From positions 1 through 41,085 of the forward strand of contig JAABSJ010000027.1 in the NCBI GenBank assembly GCA_011390515.1: DNA of 41,085 nt, read 5' to 3'. Below, piece by piece: positions 24,278 to 34,675 of this stretch. Made by a program: the position numbers and the translations under genes. The notes beneath the pieces are model-generated. The model did not search any database and had not been told where the DNA came from. It saw nothing but the letters and a program-made list of their open reading frames with translations. Each line of letters begins with the position of its first letter. The first letter of the stretch is position 1. This DNA comes from Oscillatoria sp. (GTDB lineage Bacteria > Cyanobacteriota > Cyanobacteriia > Cyanobacteriales > Laspinemataceae).

Positions 24278-24350
24278 GGGTGGTTGGCAGATCGGTTTAT
24301 GCATCCGACTTTTAATCGGATCGAGAGAGGTTCAACTCCTCTACCACCCT
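24278..24350 (+). tRNA. tRNA-Lys(TTT), last array tRNA
   Basis: Perfect acceptor GGGTGGT/ACCACCC, anticodon arm TCCGA-CTTTTAA-TCGGA (TTT), T arm AGAGG-TTCAACT-CCTCT. The discriminator is T where Lys normally has A or G. It lies 21 bp before the acetyltransferase start codon. Confidence 0.93.
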
Positions 24351-24371
24351 CTATATAAACGGGTAACATTG

Positions 24372-25355
24372 ATGATGACAACTTTAACAAAACGCGGCTA
24401 TACGGGAGAAACGGATTTAGAGCCGATCGCGGCTTTGATTCACGCTTGTGAGGCGGTGGATTGCCTGGATGAAGGGAGTTCGATCGCCGAACTTCGCCAA
24501 GAAATTGAAGCGCCTGACGTCGATCGCGATCGCAATCTTCACCTCTGGGAAACTCCGGAGGGGACACTGATCGGGTTCGCACAACTTTGGATTCCTGAAT
24601 CCGGTGAGGTTCGGGATGGTTTCCTCTGGTTTCGGGTACATCCGATGTTCCGAGGCGGAACCGTGGAACGGGAAATTGTAGCATGGGGTGAGGCGCGAAT
24701 GCAGGAGGTGAGTCAGGAGTGTGGTGTGCCGGTGAGTTTGCGATCGGGAACCAGGGAATCTGATGGCGATCGCATTCGGTTTTTAGAAAGCTGTGGATTC
24801 GCCGTTGATCGCTATTTTTTCCGCATGGAACGAGTCGCTGCTGAACCCATACCCAATCCTCAGTTACCGCCTGAATTTACGGTGCAGATTGGGGAACAGC
24901 AAAAGAATGGCGATGCTTGGGTGGAACTGTACAACCAGAGTTTTATTGACCATTGGAATTTTCACACCTTCACTCGCGATCGCCTGGACTATGAATTAGC
25001 CAATCTTCCTTATCGGCCCGCATTCGACTTAGTAGCCGTCTCTCCTGATGGCCAATTTGCCGGTTTTTGTTATTGTACAATTTATGATGAAAAAAATCGC
25101 CAAACTGGACGAAATGAAGGCTGGATTACCGTCCTAGGAACCCGTCGCGGCTTCCGCCATCAAGGTATCGGACGGGCGCTTTTGTTAGCGGGGATGCAGC
25201 AGTTACAAGCGGCTGGGGTTGAAACCATTCTATTGAGTGTGGATGCCCAAAGTCCGACTGGAGCCTTGAAACTTTATGAATCCGTTGGGTTTCGCAAAGC
25301 TTTTGCAAAAATCTCGCTATTTAAAGCACTTGAGAGTCCTAATTTAGCAAATTGA
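24372..25355 (+). CDS. Tandem GNAT-family N-acetyltransferase
   Basis: A 327-aa protein with two GNAT folds in tandem. The C-terminal copy (about 165-320) has an intact acetyl-CoA site, VLGTRRGFRHQGIGRALLLAG with R-x-x-G-x-G, and the late GNAT strand ALKLYESVGF. The N-terminal copy (about 5-150) ends in RFLESCGFAVDRYFFRM and looks degenerate in its acetyl-CoA loop. This arrangement is like mycothiol synthase-type proteins, but the substrate is unknown. The ATG at 24372 (or 24375) is chosen because the longer frame would start inside tRNA-Ser. It lies just after tRNA-Lys and has HIP1 sites and host-like composition. Acetylation of a small molecule or of aminoacyl-tRNA are both possible; nothing here decides. 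Confidence 0.82.
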   Translation: MMTTLTKRGYTGETDLEPIAALIHACEAVDCLDEGSSIAELRQEIEAPDVDRDRNLHLWETPEGTLIGFAQLWIPESGEVRDGFLWFRVHPMFRGGTVEREIVAWGEARMQEVSQECGVPVSLRSGTRESDGDRIRFLESCGFAVDRYFFRMERVAAEPIPNPQLPPEFTVQIGEQQKNGDAWVELYNQSFIDHWNFHTFTRDRLDYELANLPYRPAFDLVAVSPDGQFAGFCYCTIYDEKNRQTGRNEGWITVLGTRRGFRHQGIGRALLLAGMQQLQAAGVETILLSVDAQSPTGALKLYESVGFRKAFAKISLFKALESPNLAN

Positions 25356-25374
25356 AAATTTTTTCGATATCCCC

Positions 25375-25403
25375 TTGACAGGGCGTAGTATGAGTGTTAC
25401 ATT
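25375..25403 (+). promoter_or_regulatory. Promoter of the Ro/handle-RNA operon
   Basis: TTGACA (25375-25380), 17-bp spacer containing TAGTATG, then TACATT (25398-25403). It copies the design of the promoter at 19057 and starts just 20 bp after the acetyltransferase stop. Confidence 0.75.
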
Positions 25404-25445
25404 AAAGACGGGTCAGGAAAAAACTTAATCATAGTTCTCCTAGCT

Positions 25446-25465
25446 GCACCTTGAAAACTGAATAA
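25446..25465 (+). promoter_or_regulatory. boxA antiterminator, Ro-operon leader
   Basis: GCACCTTGAAAACTGAATAA, with 18 bases identical to the block at 19142. Preceding sequence (GGGTCAGGAAAAAAC) also recalls cyanobacterial 16S-23S spacer leaders. It should keep polymerase going through the handle-RNA array. Confidence 0.75.
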
Positions 25466-25644
25466 AACCGGGGCGATTAACCCAAATCAATCAACGATTT
25501 TTCTGAAATAGATTGAGGTATTCCCTTGTTACTCTATCTGAAACTGCTTCCCCTGAGTTGGCAAAATTCTCAGCCGCAAACTCAGCAAAAGCAGTTAACC
25601 GGAACCCCAAGTCAATCAAAGGGAATGAACGCCAATACTGTTGA

Positions 25645-25929
<285 letters not shown>

Positions 25930-25948
25930 TCTCTGTAAGATTTAGGAC

Positions 25949-26094
25949 TTATAGCAATTTTCTCATTCATGAGGTACGCCTGTTCGATCCCCCCTAGCCC
26001 CCCTTAAAAAGGGGGGAACCTGGAAAGTCCCCCTTTTTAAGGGGGATTTAGGGGGATCGGTGAATGTACTTCACCAACAACAGAAAGGCTATAA
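25949..26094. repeat. MITE-like element upstream of the handle RNAs
   Basis: Ends TTATAGC and GCTATAA enclose nested hairpins made of CCCCCCTTAAAAAGGGGGG and CCCCCTTTTTAAGGGGG. No ORF. It separates the 66-aa gene from the RNA array. Confidence 0.65.
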
Positions 26095-26171
26095 CAATAA
26101 TTTCACCTCCGAAAACTTTGCAGGGTAAAGTCTCGTAGACTGACCCTCCTTTCCAGATTGGATAACAATTA

Positions 26172-26299
26172 GCACTTCGCGCCCTGACTTAAAAAGCTTA
26201 CATACTTGCTCAATGGTAGAGCATTACTTTATAGCAGTAACCTTAGCAGGTTCGAGTCCTGCGTATGTTCCAACGGCTTTTTAAACTTGCGCGAAGTGT
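26172..26299 (+). ncRNA. tRNA-like handle RNA, unit 1 (Y RNA/YrlA-like)
   Basis: Outer helix GCACTTCGCGC/GCGCGAAGTGT, conserved internal-loop strands (C)CCTGAC and AACTTG, inner helix AAAAAGC (26191)/GCTTTTT (26276), then a cloverleaf. The cloverleaf has acceptor-like ACATAC/GTATGT, D arm GCTC-AATGGTA-GAGC, anticodon-like arm TTACT-TTATAGC-AGTAA, 5-nt variable loop and T arm GCAGG-TTCGAGT-CCTGC. The elbow signals are perfect, but the acceptor is continued by the handle instead of a free CCA end. It matches the plan of bacterial YrlA Y RNAs. Confidence 0.85.
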
Positions 26300-26336
26300 T
26301 TTAATTTTCCCCTTTCAAAACGGTTTTAAGATCCAA

Positions 26337-26464
<128 letters not shown>

Positions 26465-26501
26465 TTAAAATTTTCCGCGTTTCCCTGTTCTGAGTACCCT
26501 G

Positions 26502-26629
26502 GCACTTCGCGCCCTAACTGAAAAAGCTTACATACTTGCTCAATGGTTGGGCATTACTTTATGGAAGTAACTCTAGCAGGTTCGAGTCCTGCGTATGAAC
26601 CAACGGCTTTCTTGACTTGCGCGAAGTGT
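26502..26629 (+). ncRNA. tRNA-like handle RNA, unit 3 (Y RNA/YrlA-like)
   Basis: Nearly the same as unit 1, including the 37-nt spacer that follows. Outer helix GCACTTCGCGC/GCGCGAAGTGT, inner helix AAAAAGC/GCTTTCT with one mismatch, anticodon-like loop TTATGGA, T arm GCAGG-TTCGAGT-CCTGC. In the D loop, GGTA has become GGTT. Confidence 0.83.
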
Positions 26630-26666
26630 TTTAATTTTCCCCTTTCAAAACGGTTTTAATATCCAG

Positions 26667-26795
26667 GCACTTCGTACCCTAACTCAGAAAGCTTACATAC
26701 TTGCTCATGGATAGAGCATTACTCTGAAAAAAGTAAAGCCAGCAGGTTCGATTCCTGCGTATGAAACAACGGCTTTCTGGACTTGTACGAGGTGT
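26667..26795 (+). ncRNA. tRNA-like handle RNA, unit 4 (Y RNA/YrlA-like)
   Basis: Related to unit 2. Outer helix GCACTTCGTAC/GTACGAGGTGT shows a third compensated version of the pair. Inner helix CAGAAAGC/GCTTTCTG. The anticodon-like loop has 8 nt (CTGAAAAA), which would not decode, while the T arm GCAGG-TTCGATT-CCTGC is intact. Confidence 0.83.
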
Positions 26796-26833
26796 TTAAT
26801 TTTTCCGCATTTCATTCGGCTTGTAGTATCCAA

Positions 26834-26970
26834 GCACTTCGCGCCCTAACTTAAAAAGCTTACATACTTGCTACTGGTAAAGCGCTTGATTCAAAATCGA
26901 GTACCCGAAAGGGTTTGTGGGTTCAATTCCCATGTGTGAACAAAAGGCTTTTTTAACTTGCGCGAAGTGT
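26834..26970 (+). ncRNA. tRNA-like handle RNA, unit 5, class II-like cargo
   Basis: The handle is as in unit 1 (GCACTTCGCGC/GCGCGAAGTGT, TTAAAAAGC/GCTTTTTTAA) but the cloverleaf differs. The anticodon-like arm is CTTGA-TTCAAAA-TCGAG (CAA), the variable arm is long with ACCC-GAAA-GGGT, and the T arm is TGGG-TTCAATT-CCCA. It looks like a Leu-type class II tRNA body placed on the same handle. Length 137 nt. Confidence 0.83.
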
Positions 26971-26983
26971 TCTTTATTTTTCA

Positions 26984-28576
<1,593 letters not shown>

Positions 28577-28636
28577 AGGAAGTCGGATGCGTTACGGCGC
28601 ATCCTGCTTATTTATACCTATTTTACCTTGAATTCT

Positions 28637-28897
28637 ATGCAGTGTGGACTCTGCCAACGAGAGATGGAGAACCTCACGGTTCATCACCTGATTCCGAAAC
28701 AAAAAGATGGCGCAAAAGGGCCGAAGGTTGATATTTGTTCAGCTTGTCATCGTCAGGTTCATGCACTTTTTGATAATGCACGACTGGCGCAAGAACTGAA
28801 TACCGTGGAAAAACTCCAGGAAGAACCGCAGATGCAGAAATTTCTTGCTTGGGTGAGGAAGCAAAAGCCGGATAAACGGATTAAAGTCGATCGCTAA
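28637..28897 (+). CDS. Small HNH-motif protein
   Basis: An 86-aa HNH protein: CGLCQREMENLTVHHLIPKQ then DICSACHRQVHALFDN, i.e. two CxxC pairs and the catalytic His pair in VHHLIP. It lacks extra DNA-binding domains, unlike the array endonucleases. Small HNH proteins of this type are common in cyanobacteria and their target is unknown. The ATG at 28637 is preferred over a TTG at 28628. It lies 60 bp after the Ro-like gene and before a terminator, so it is the last gene of the operon. It could be an RNA- or DNA-cutting partner, but nothing proves this. Confidence 0.8.
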   Translation: MQCGLCQREMENLTVHHLIPKQKDGAKGPKVDICSACHRQVHALFDNARLAQELNTVEKLQEEPQMQKFLAWVRKQKPDKRIKVDR

Positions 28898-28966
28898 AAT
28901 TCCCGAGGGTGGATAACTGGATTGGTAATCCCAGGCCGGTGCATTTTTAATCATGCTCTGGAAGTA

Positions 28967-28999
28967 GACGGAAGTCAACATTGGCTTCCGTCTTTTTTT
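28967..28999 (+). terminator. Terminator of the Ro operon
   Basis: GACGGAAG pairs with CTTCCGTC around a loop of about 10 nt, followed by a run of seven T. It closes the unit that begins at 25375. Confidence 0.85.
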
Positions 29000-29589
29000 A
29001 TGGCGGTTCATATCCGGTGAGATGAGTTCCTCCTCATTCCCAATTTTGCTGTCATTCCTCACTGCAATTCTGGCGAGAGCACCATTCTAGTGAACTGTAG
29101 AGTCAAGGTAGCGAAACAATCTTAGCATTTCTCATAGCCATGCTATGACTGAACTATGAAACGCCAATGAAATGCAGGCAATCCGAAAAACAATTGCTTG
29201 TCTAAATGTTCATTAGCATCTAATTATGAAATGAGGATGAAATTATCCTATTCAATCAGGAAGAAATTAAACTTCATACCCTGGAGAGAGGTAAATGGAG
29301 GCTTCGTCATCTAAAGTTTTTATTATTGAATTTTATTATGGAGAGCACTCATGCTTCTCAATCGCCAAAAATATCAATCTAGCTTTGATGAAGCTATGGC
29401 TTGATGAAGCTATGGCTTGTGCAGTGGAATCTGAACACTGTGCTAAAGCCTGTATAGGACATATAGTTTGACTCGGGGAATTGAGGCCGCATGACATCCT
29501 ACGGCGATCGCGAGCTTTCAAGTAGAACTTATTAGCTTGTAAAAGTTCTTTTTTCATTCTTTTATTACCACGGAGAAGACCAAAACCAA
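29000..29589. other. Intergenic region without recognised gene
   Basis: About 590 bp. It contains a short direct repeat (GATGAAGCTATGGCTT, twice at about 29387-29417). Small frames on both strands lack domains. The promoter of the DUF305 gene should be at the right end. Confidence 0.4.
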
Positions 29590-30168
29590 ATGAATAGCGG
29601 CAACAACACGATGGAAGAACACGCCGGTACTGAGCACCACCAAGGAATGCAGGGTAGTTACATCAGGTACTTTGCAATGATTGGAACCTCAATCGTTGTG
29701 ATGTTTTTCTTAATGTACCTGCATTCGTACCACATTCTGGCTCATGCATGGTTTAGTGAAACACGACTCTTCATGGCACTGATCATGGGTGCCTCAATGA
29801 TGGTAATTATGCTGTCATATATGCTGCATATGTATAAGAGCCGCAGCGCTAATATCGCCATCTACCTAAGTGCCATTGTGCTATTTGGGGCTTCACTATG
29901 GCTGGTACGCAGTCAGATCACGGTGAGCGGCGTCGATTATATGGAAGGCATGATTCCCCACCATTCAATTGCCATTTTGACCAGTGAGCGAGCACAGATT
30001 CAGGATCTTCGTGTGCGTGAACTGGCCGATGAAATCATGGAAGCCCAGCGGCGAGAGATTAGAGAGATGGAGTGGCTGATTTCTGACATTGGAGAAAACG
30101 GTTTGGTTACTACACAAGCTGAGTTAGAAGCAAGACCAATGCCAGAGTTTTCGGGAGATCCCGAATAG
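29590..30168 (+). CDS. DUF305-domain membrane protein
   Basis: A 192-aa protein. Three hydrophobic segments (about 27-45, 58-78, 88-107) place the N-terminal half in the membrane. The C-terminal half is a DUF305 helical domain with the signature DYMEGMIPHHSIAILTSERA and a second helix LADEIMEAQRREIREMEWLI. The paired His and Met residues are typical of this family, which is often linked to copper or other metal handling. The N-terminus (EEHAGTEHHQGM) is also His-rich. No metal-resistance gene adjoins it, so the role stays at family level. Confidence 0.85.
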   Translation: MNSGNNTMEEHAGTEHHQGMQGSYIRYFAMIGTSIVVMFFLMYLHSYHILAHAWFSETRLFMALIMGASMMVIMLSYMLHMYKSRSANIAIYLSAIVLFGASLWLVRSQITVSGVDYMEGMIPHHSIAILTSERAQIQDLRVRELADEIMEAQRREIREMEWLISDIGENGLVTTQAELEARPMPEFSGDPE

Positions 30169-30298
30169 GTTCAGACTTTAGGATCAGACTTTATAGAGAA
30201 AGAAGCGATCGGCATTCTTGCCGATCTGGGAGTGGAGAGTTTTCCAGGGATTGTTCAATTCCACAATGAAGTGCGAGCATCTTGCTCGCTTGAATAAT

Positions 30299-30377
30299 AG
30301 ACTTCTTGCAAAATTCTCTTAAGCCCCCCTTCTTAAGGGGGGTTGGGGGGATCTATCCGGTATTTTGCAAGAGGTCT
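30299..30377. repeat. MITE-like element, AGACTTCTTGCAAAA family, copy 1
   Basis: Ends TAGACTTCTTGCAAAAT and ATTTTGCAAGAGGTCTC with the core CCCCCCTTCTTAAGGGGGG. Almost identical to 39192-39272 and related to 37679-37813. No ORF. Confidence 0.8.
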
Positions 30378-30596
30378 CATATCGAACAAGATGCTCGCAC
30401 TCCTCGTAGCTATCAATGCCTGATAACGATGGGAACCGCTAGTCCAGATGGGCAATAGAACATAATCAGATATAATCAGAGGAAGAGGCAGAGGGTCCCC
30501 TAGAGGGGGCCACTCTCATGTTAGATCTCGACTTAATCAATTATGCCTACTCCAAAAGCGGAAGTCTTTACAGTATCTTCAAGGCAGCATCAGTTA

Positions 30597-30710
30597 CTAT
30601 AGCAGTCCTTGCAGGATTTGTCCCTCACCCCCAACCCCTCTCCGGCTTTGGGCCGTCAACGGTTGGGGGACGCCGACGTCTTCCACAACGGCACGCAAGG
30701 ATTGCTATAG
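30597..30710. repeat. MITE-like element, CTATAGCA family
   Basis: Ends CTATAGCAGTCCTTGC and GCAAGGATTGCTATAG enclose a CCCCCAACC/GGTTGGGGG hairpin. No ORF of its own; the 75-aa frame over it is not convincing. Confidence 0.7.
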
Positions 30711-30735
30711 AGAAAGTGCAGGACTCTCCTACTTT

Positions 30736-31107
30736 TTATTCATAAGTATATTCAGCGAGTTCACAAACGTTGACATTGGTTTGATAAACGTCCCCGCTAC
30801 CTACTCCGTCACCGGGTCCAAAGGTGGCCCTTAAGTCATAATAGCAGGTGTCTAAGCCATCTTCAATGGTGACGGTTCCGTATTCTCGTGACGGGATCAC
30901 CTCGTCTAGCAAAATATCGGGTCCCCATTCATCTGAAGCCGTCGGGGAAATGTAAAAGTGGGTTAGGGTGCGATTGGTGTTATTAATCAGCTTAAATTCT
31001 ACATCCTGAGTCTCTTCAGCTTGAGCGGAGTAGATTCCTCCGGATAACAGGATGGGAACTGAGACTAGAGCCACCCCTAACATTTTAGGAAATGAACGGT
31101 TAAACAT
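30736..31107 (-). CDS. Exported hypothetical protein
   Basis: A 123-aa protein with a Sec signal peptide. The N-terminus is basic, then a hydrophobic core MLGVALVSVPILLSGGIYSA and the cleavage motif AQA (about residues 28-30). The mature part of about 93 residues begins with VEFKLINNTNRTLTHFYISP and has two cysteines (CYYDLR, VNVCEL) that could form a disulphide. The beta-rich pattern resembles small periplasmic cyanobacterial proteins of unknown function. No operon partner is visible. Confidence 0.65.
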   Translation of the reverse strand: MFNRSFPKMLGVALVSVPILLSGGIYSAQAEETQDVEFKLINNTNRTLTHFYISPTASDEWGPDILLDEVIPSREYGTVTIEDGLDTCYYDLRATFGPGDGVGSGDVYQTNVNVCELAEYTYE

Positions 31108-31875
31108 TGTTGGACTCCTTGGGAAAATTGATCTGAGTGTGAAAATATTGAAGTTTAATCATGCAAGTCAGAAAGATTGGAACACACTAGGGAAGTGAGC
31201 GCCCTCTAAGCGACTGCAATTCTCTACTGGAAATCCCCTCTATCCAGTCGGTATTGGGCAACGGGTTGGTAGCCGGATCTAACAGTTAACCCATGTTGCG
31301 GGACCCTAGGGAAACGGTTAATTCTCCCTAGCAGTAGCGGCCCTTAAGACTTAGATGAGAGTTGGGGTTTTTGGGGAGATCATCCCGATCGCCTGCTGTT
31401 GCAACAATTCGGAGGCGATCGCCCGATTTTGTAGACCTGGCGATCGCTCTCGGTCTTTTTCCCCGATGGGGACTGCACGACAGTTGTTCGTTCAGTAACT
31501 GACGCGACTGCTTCAAGTTAAACGATTTGACTCGGTTTTACTGTACTGGCTTGCCTTGTTTTGAGTTCTCTCAATGAATAAGTTTTGAGATTTATATATG
31601 TTATGCCACAAGGTTGGGGTAGATGTCAATCGAGTTTTGATTAATTTTTGGCTAACCAATTGGGAATTGATCGGGGTTTTATAGATAAAATCTAGTTTAG
31701 ACGAGCAGTTATCGAAAAAAGTTCGAGGGAGTTAGAGAAATTTTTCCCGAGGACAAGCCTGAGTTCATGAGGCGGGTTACGGTGCTTCTGCCTAGGACTG
31801 AAGCCTAAAACCTTGAACGAGGCAATTGGCGGCTTTACCTAACTCCTCTAGGTTTCTCACTTTTCCCGATTGGCC
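31108..31875. other. Intergenic region without recognised gene
   Basis: About 770 bp between two minus-strand genes. Short frames, such as a 62-aa one at 31328-31516, have no domain. It presumably carries the promoter of the exported protein. No structured RNA was identified. Confidence 0.4.
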
Positions 31876-32580
31876 TTACTTGGATTTGCGATCGCCCTCG
31901 GACTCGATGGCAAAAAACTGTTTGGTTGCGGGTGCATAAGTCCAGGCAAATCCTGCCGGATCTTTTTCCCGACTCCAGTCGAGGAATTCGGATTTGTTCT
32001 TATTTTTACTCACCGTAGTCGGATGCACCCCCAACCTTGTCGCCAATTCAGTCTGATTCATCGGAGGTGGCAACACCACTCGGCGCTTTTTGGGGGCCAC
32101 GGCTTTGGGGGCTTCTGGTTCAGCCATTGCGGGGACGCTGGCGACATCGATGGTTTGGTAGCGTTCGGGCAATTTAATACTGGAAAAACAGTAGACCATG
32201 CCCCCATTATCGGTGATTTCATATCCTGCGGCGAATTCGCGAGCACGTTCCTCTAAATATTCTTGCGCTTCAGTCCCAGAAATTTCCCCATGCATGGCAA
32301 AGTCTAGGGCCGTCAGGCGTCCCTGGTTATCTTGGATTAATTGATAAAACAGGGCATTCAGCTTGGAGAGTCGCTGTTGTTCCTTTTGGTGATATTGTTT
32401 CCACGCCCATCCCAGTCCGGAGATCACGGCGACCCCTAGCAACATTCGCCATGCAGATAATACGACGGTGACGCCGACTAAGATAGGCACCAGCACAATC
32501 AGCCGGGATTCTAGGGTTCCGGTGGTTTGGGGTGGGTTGCTGGGGTTGGGGTCACGGTTCATCTCGCGATCGGCTGGCAT
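31876..32580 (-). CDS. Hypothetical membrane protein with C-terminal HTH-like segment
   Basis: A 234-aa protein. Two adjacent hydrophobic segments (about 27-60, LIVLVPILVGVTVVLSAW and VAVISGLGWAW) form a membrane hairpin near the N-terminus. A cytosolic helical region follows (61-150). Residues about 175-195 (NQTELATRLGVHPTTVSKNK) read as a helix-turn-helix, followed by SEFLDWSREKDPAGFAWTY. I know no name for it, though the combination resembles cyanobacterial hypotheticals. An internal start at MNRDP (residue 7) is possible. Confidence 0.6.
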   Translation of the reverse strand: MPADREMNRDPNPSNPPQTTGTLESRLIVLVPILVGVTVVLSAWRMLLGVAVISGLGWAWKQYHQKEQQRLSKLNALFYQLIQDNQGRLTALDFAMHGEISGTEAQEYLEERAREFAAGYEITDNGGMVYCFSSIKLPERYQTIDVASVPAMAEPEAPKAVAPKKRRVVLPPPMNQTELATRLGVHPTTVSKNKNKSEFLDWSREKDPAGFAWTYAPATKQFFAIESEGDRKSK

Positions 32581-33216
32581 TTTTACTAGAGTTGGGATTT
32601 AACCTTTGAGTGAGCATGGGCATGATTTGCCACAAGTTGCATTATTGCATCTGTGCCTGCGTTTCGTCACGGCGATCGCCATCCTCAGAGGGATTTTCTG
32701 ATGGAGGCCCTAACTGACCCCTACCATCTCAAGAATCAGCAGGCTTCTCTATCCCCAGGTGGAAATTGGGGCAATGGAGTCAAGATCTCCCAGGGTCTAC
32801 CCCGAGTTAGATTTTTGCCCGGTTTTGACGCTTTATACTTAGGGTTGCCCTATCCCGGATTTGCATAATTCTAGAAACTCTTCCAGAAATTTTCTGGGGT
32901 TAGGGGTCGAATATCACTGGGTTAAGCCGGTGGTGATTAGCCCGGGCATAAATTCCTAGGAGAGTTAATACCATTGGGTTCACTGGGTTTTATATAAGGT
33001 AAGTTTTTAATAAATTGTGGTTCTTTTAATAGCAACAATTCCGAACCCAATCCTCAAAGAATAGTTTTCTACACCCCTAAAATATACCCATGGATATATT
33101 TTAGATAAATTAATCATAAATTCGAGGATTCATGCCTTATTGGTGAGGTAAGACAACCCTCAAAATTGTTAACGTTGAACTATAAAACCGAGCAACGTTT
33201 AACAGCAGAGTGTTAC
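32581..33216. other. Intergenic region between divergent genes
   Basis: About 635 bp between divergent genes. A 71-aa plus-strand frame at 32653 has no domain support. The AT-rich right end probably contains the promoter for the membrane protein at 33217. Confidence 0.4.
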
Positions 33217-33948
33217 ATGAGTTTTTTTCCGACAAACCAACCCATTTTTTCCAAAAAACCCGATCCGAACACGATTCAGGATTGCCAAGGATTATGGCGA
33301 ATCCGGTGGAAGATTGGAGGGCGGAGTCTCTTTAAGCAATTTTATACCCGGATTGATCAAAGTATGATGGTTTGGGCATTGGTGACGGCAACTATCTTCT
33401 TCACTGCCCAATTTTTTCCCATTAGTTGGACAACCCAAGCGATCGCCTGGTCTATCCTCACTCTGGCGGCAACTGCAATGATGTGTTACTTAAGCTGGTT
33501 TTGGGTAACCGTAGAAGAAGTACGCTGGACCGTTTATTGGTGGGTATTCCTGATGGTGGGGGGAACGATTTTAACCGATGCTAGTATTGCTTATGGTTGG
33601 GGAGAGATTTTGATCCGGCTGTGTCCCTTATGGTTGGCATTATGTGGACTGGGTTATGTGGGAACCGGATCGGCATTGCGATCGCGCAGTACCTTGTTGG
33701 CAGCCGGATTTCATTTTTTGGGGATAGCTATTTTACCGGCGTTCAGTGGATGGGAATATCTGGTTACAGGGTTGATTATGACGGGTACCCTAGTGCTGTT
33801 TTGTGAAAGACGGTGGGATATGCGTCCTCATCGGGATTTTAAGGCGATCGCACCCGATTATCAAGAGGTGAAGCGCGATCGGCGACTACGGGATGACTCG
33901 GTTTACGCCGGACAACTGCGCCACCTCTCTACCGCGAAGCAGAATTAA
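33217..33948 (+). CDS. Hypothetical multi-pass membrane protein
   Basis: A 243-aa protein with about six hydrophobic helices (segments include MMVWALVTATIFFTAQF, AIAWSILTLAATAMMCYL, WWVFLMVGGTILTDASIA in part, FHFLGIAILPAFSGW). The basic C-terminal tail (KRDRRLRDDSVYAGQLRHL) should be cytosolic. No transporter motif is recognised. The ATG at 33217 (MSFFPTNQPIF) is preferred; the frame is open to 33166 but the extra residues do not look natural. Monocistronic by context. Confidence 0.6.
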   Translation: MSFFPTNQPIFSKKPDPNTIQDCQGLWRIRWKIGGRSLFKQFYTRIDQSMMVWALVTATIFFTAQFFPISWTTQAIAWSILTLAATAMMCYLSWFWVTVEEVRWTVYWWVFLMVGGTILTDASIAYGWGEILIRLCPLWLALCGLGYVGTGSALRSRSTLLAAGFHFLGIAILPAFSGWEYLVTGLIMTGTLVLFCERRWDMRPHRDFKAIAPDYQEVKRDRRLRDDSVYAGQLRHLSTAKQN

Positions 33949-34675
33949 TCGAAAGCCCGGTATTCACCCGGAATGAGGTACAAAGAAATCCACTCTCATT
34001 CCCAGGTTCCCCCCTGAATCCACTAACATTTCAGAGTTCACAGATATAATATTTCTTATAATAATGCTGCTCTACATTTTGGATTAAATCGCGTTGAGAA
34101 ATTGTCTATCTTTTCAATAACCGTTCGTCAAGTCCCTAACCTGAGATCAAGGGGGGTGGTACTCACGGACCCTAGCTCAATCTGCGACAGAGGAAACGGG
34201 TTTGGAGGACTAGATGAGCATTTGTCCGACTCTCTCAACTCTGACGGCCCAATTTTAGGATCCTTGGGCTGATTTTAGAATCAAGTTCGGGAGTGAGACT
34301 TAGAAAATTTTGACGAATCCATCGAGGAATTACCCCTTAAAATCCCGAGAACCTGGCCGCGATTTGGGATGTCAGGATTTCTTGATTTAGTGTGGGCTTA
34401 TTATAGCAAATTTTTGTTGATTTTTAGCAAAATAATAAGCATTTCCTGACTTCATGTAATTTTGTATCGTTTTGTAGAGTTTTTTACAATTTTGATCGTT
34501 CCATCCATCCGGAGAGGGATTCTATAGATAGAAGAACAGATCGTAGGGAAGATTTTAGGGAAAATCTCCTAAAAGACCCATCTGCGATCGCCACATGGAT
34601 GTAGAAACGCTCCCTGATTTGTTTTTACAGCCAGACCCCTCCAATAGTTAAGTAGACTTACCTGAACGGATACCA
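33949..34675. other. Intergenic region before the GH65 fusion gene
   Basis: About 730 bp without recognised gene. The stretch around 34385-34500 is AT-rich with several TTTTG/AGCAAA runs and may contain the promoter. No repeat family seen elsewhere in the window is present. Confidence 0.4.

Noticed and set aside
18960..24684. Minus-strand frames across the tRNA array
   Set aside because: They are translations of tRNA genes on the wrong strand (repeated GFEPA-like and DSNPR-like peptides) and have no start sites or domains.
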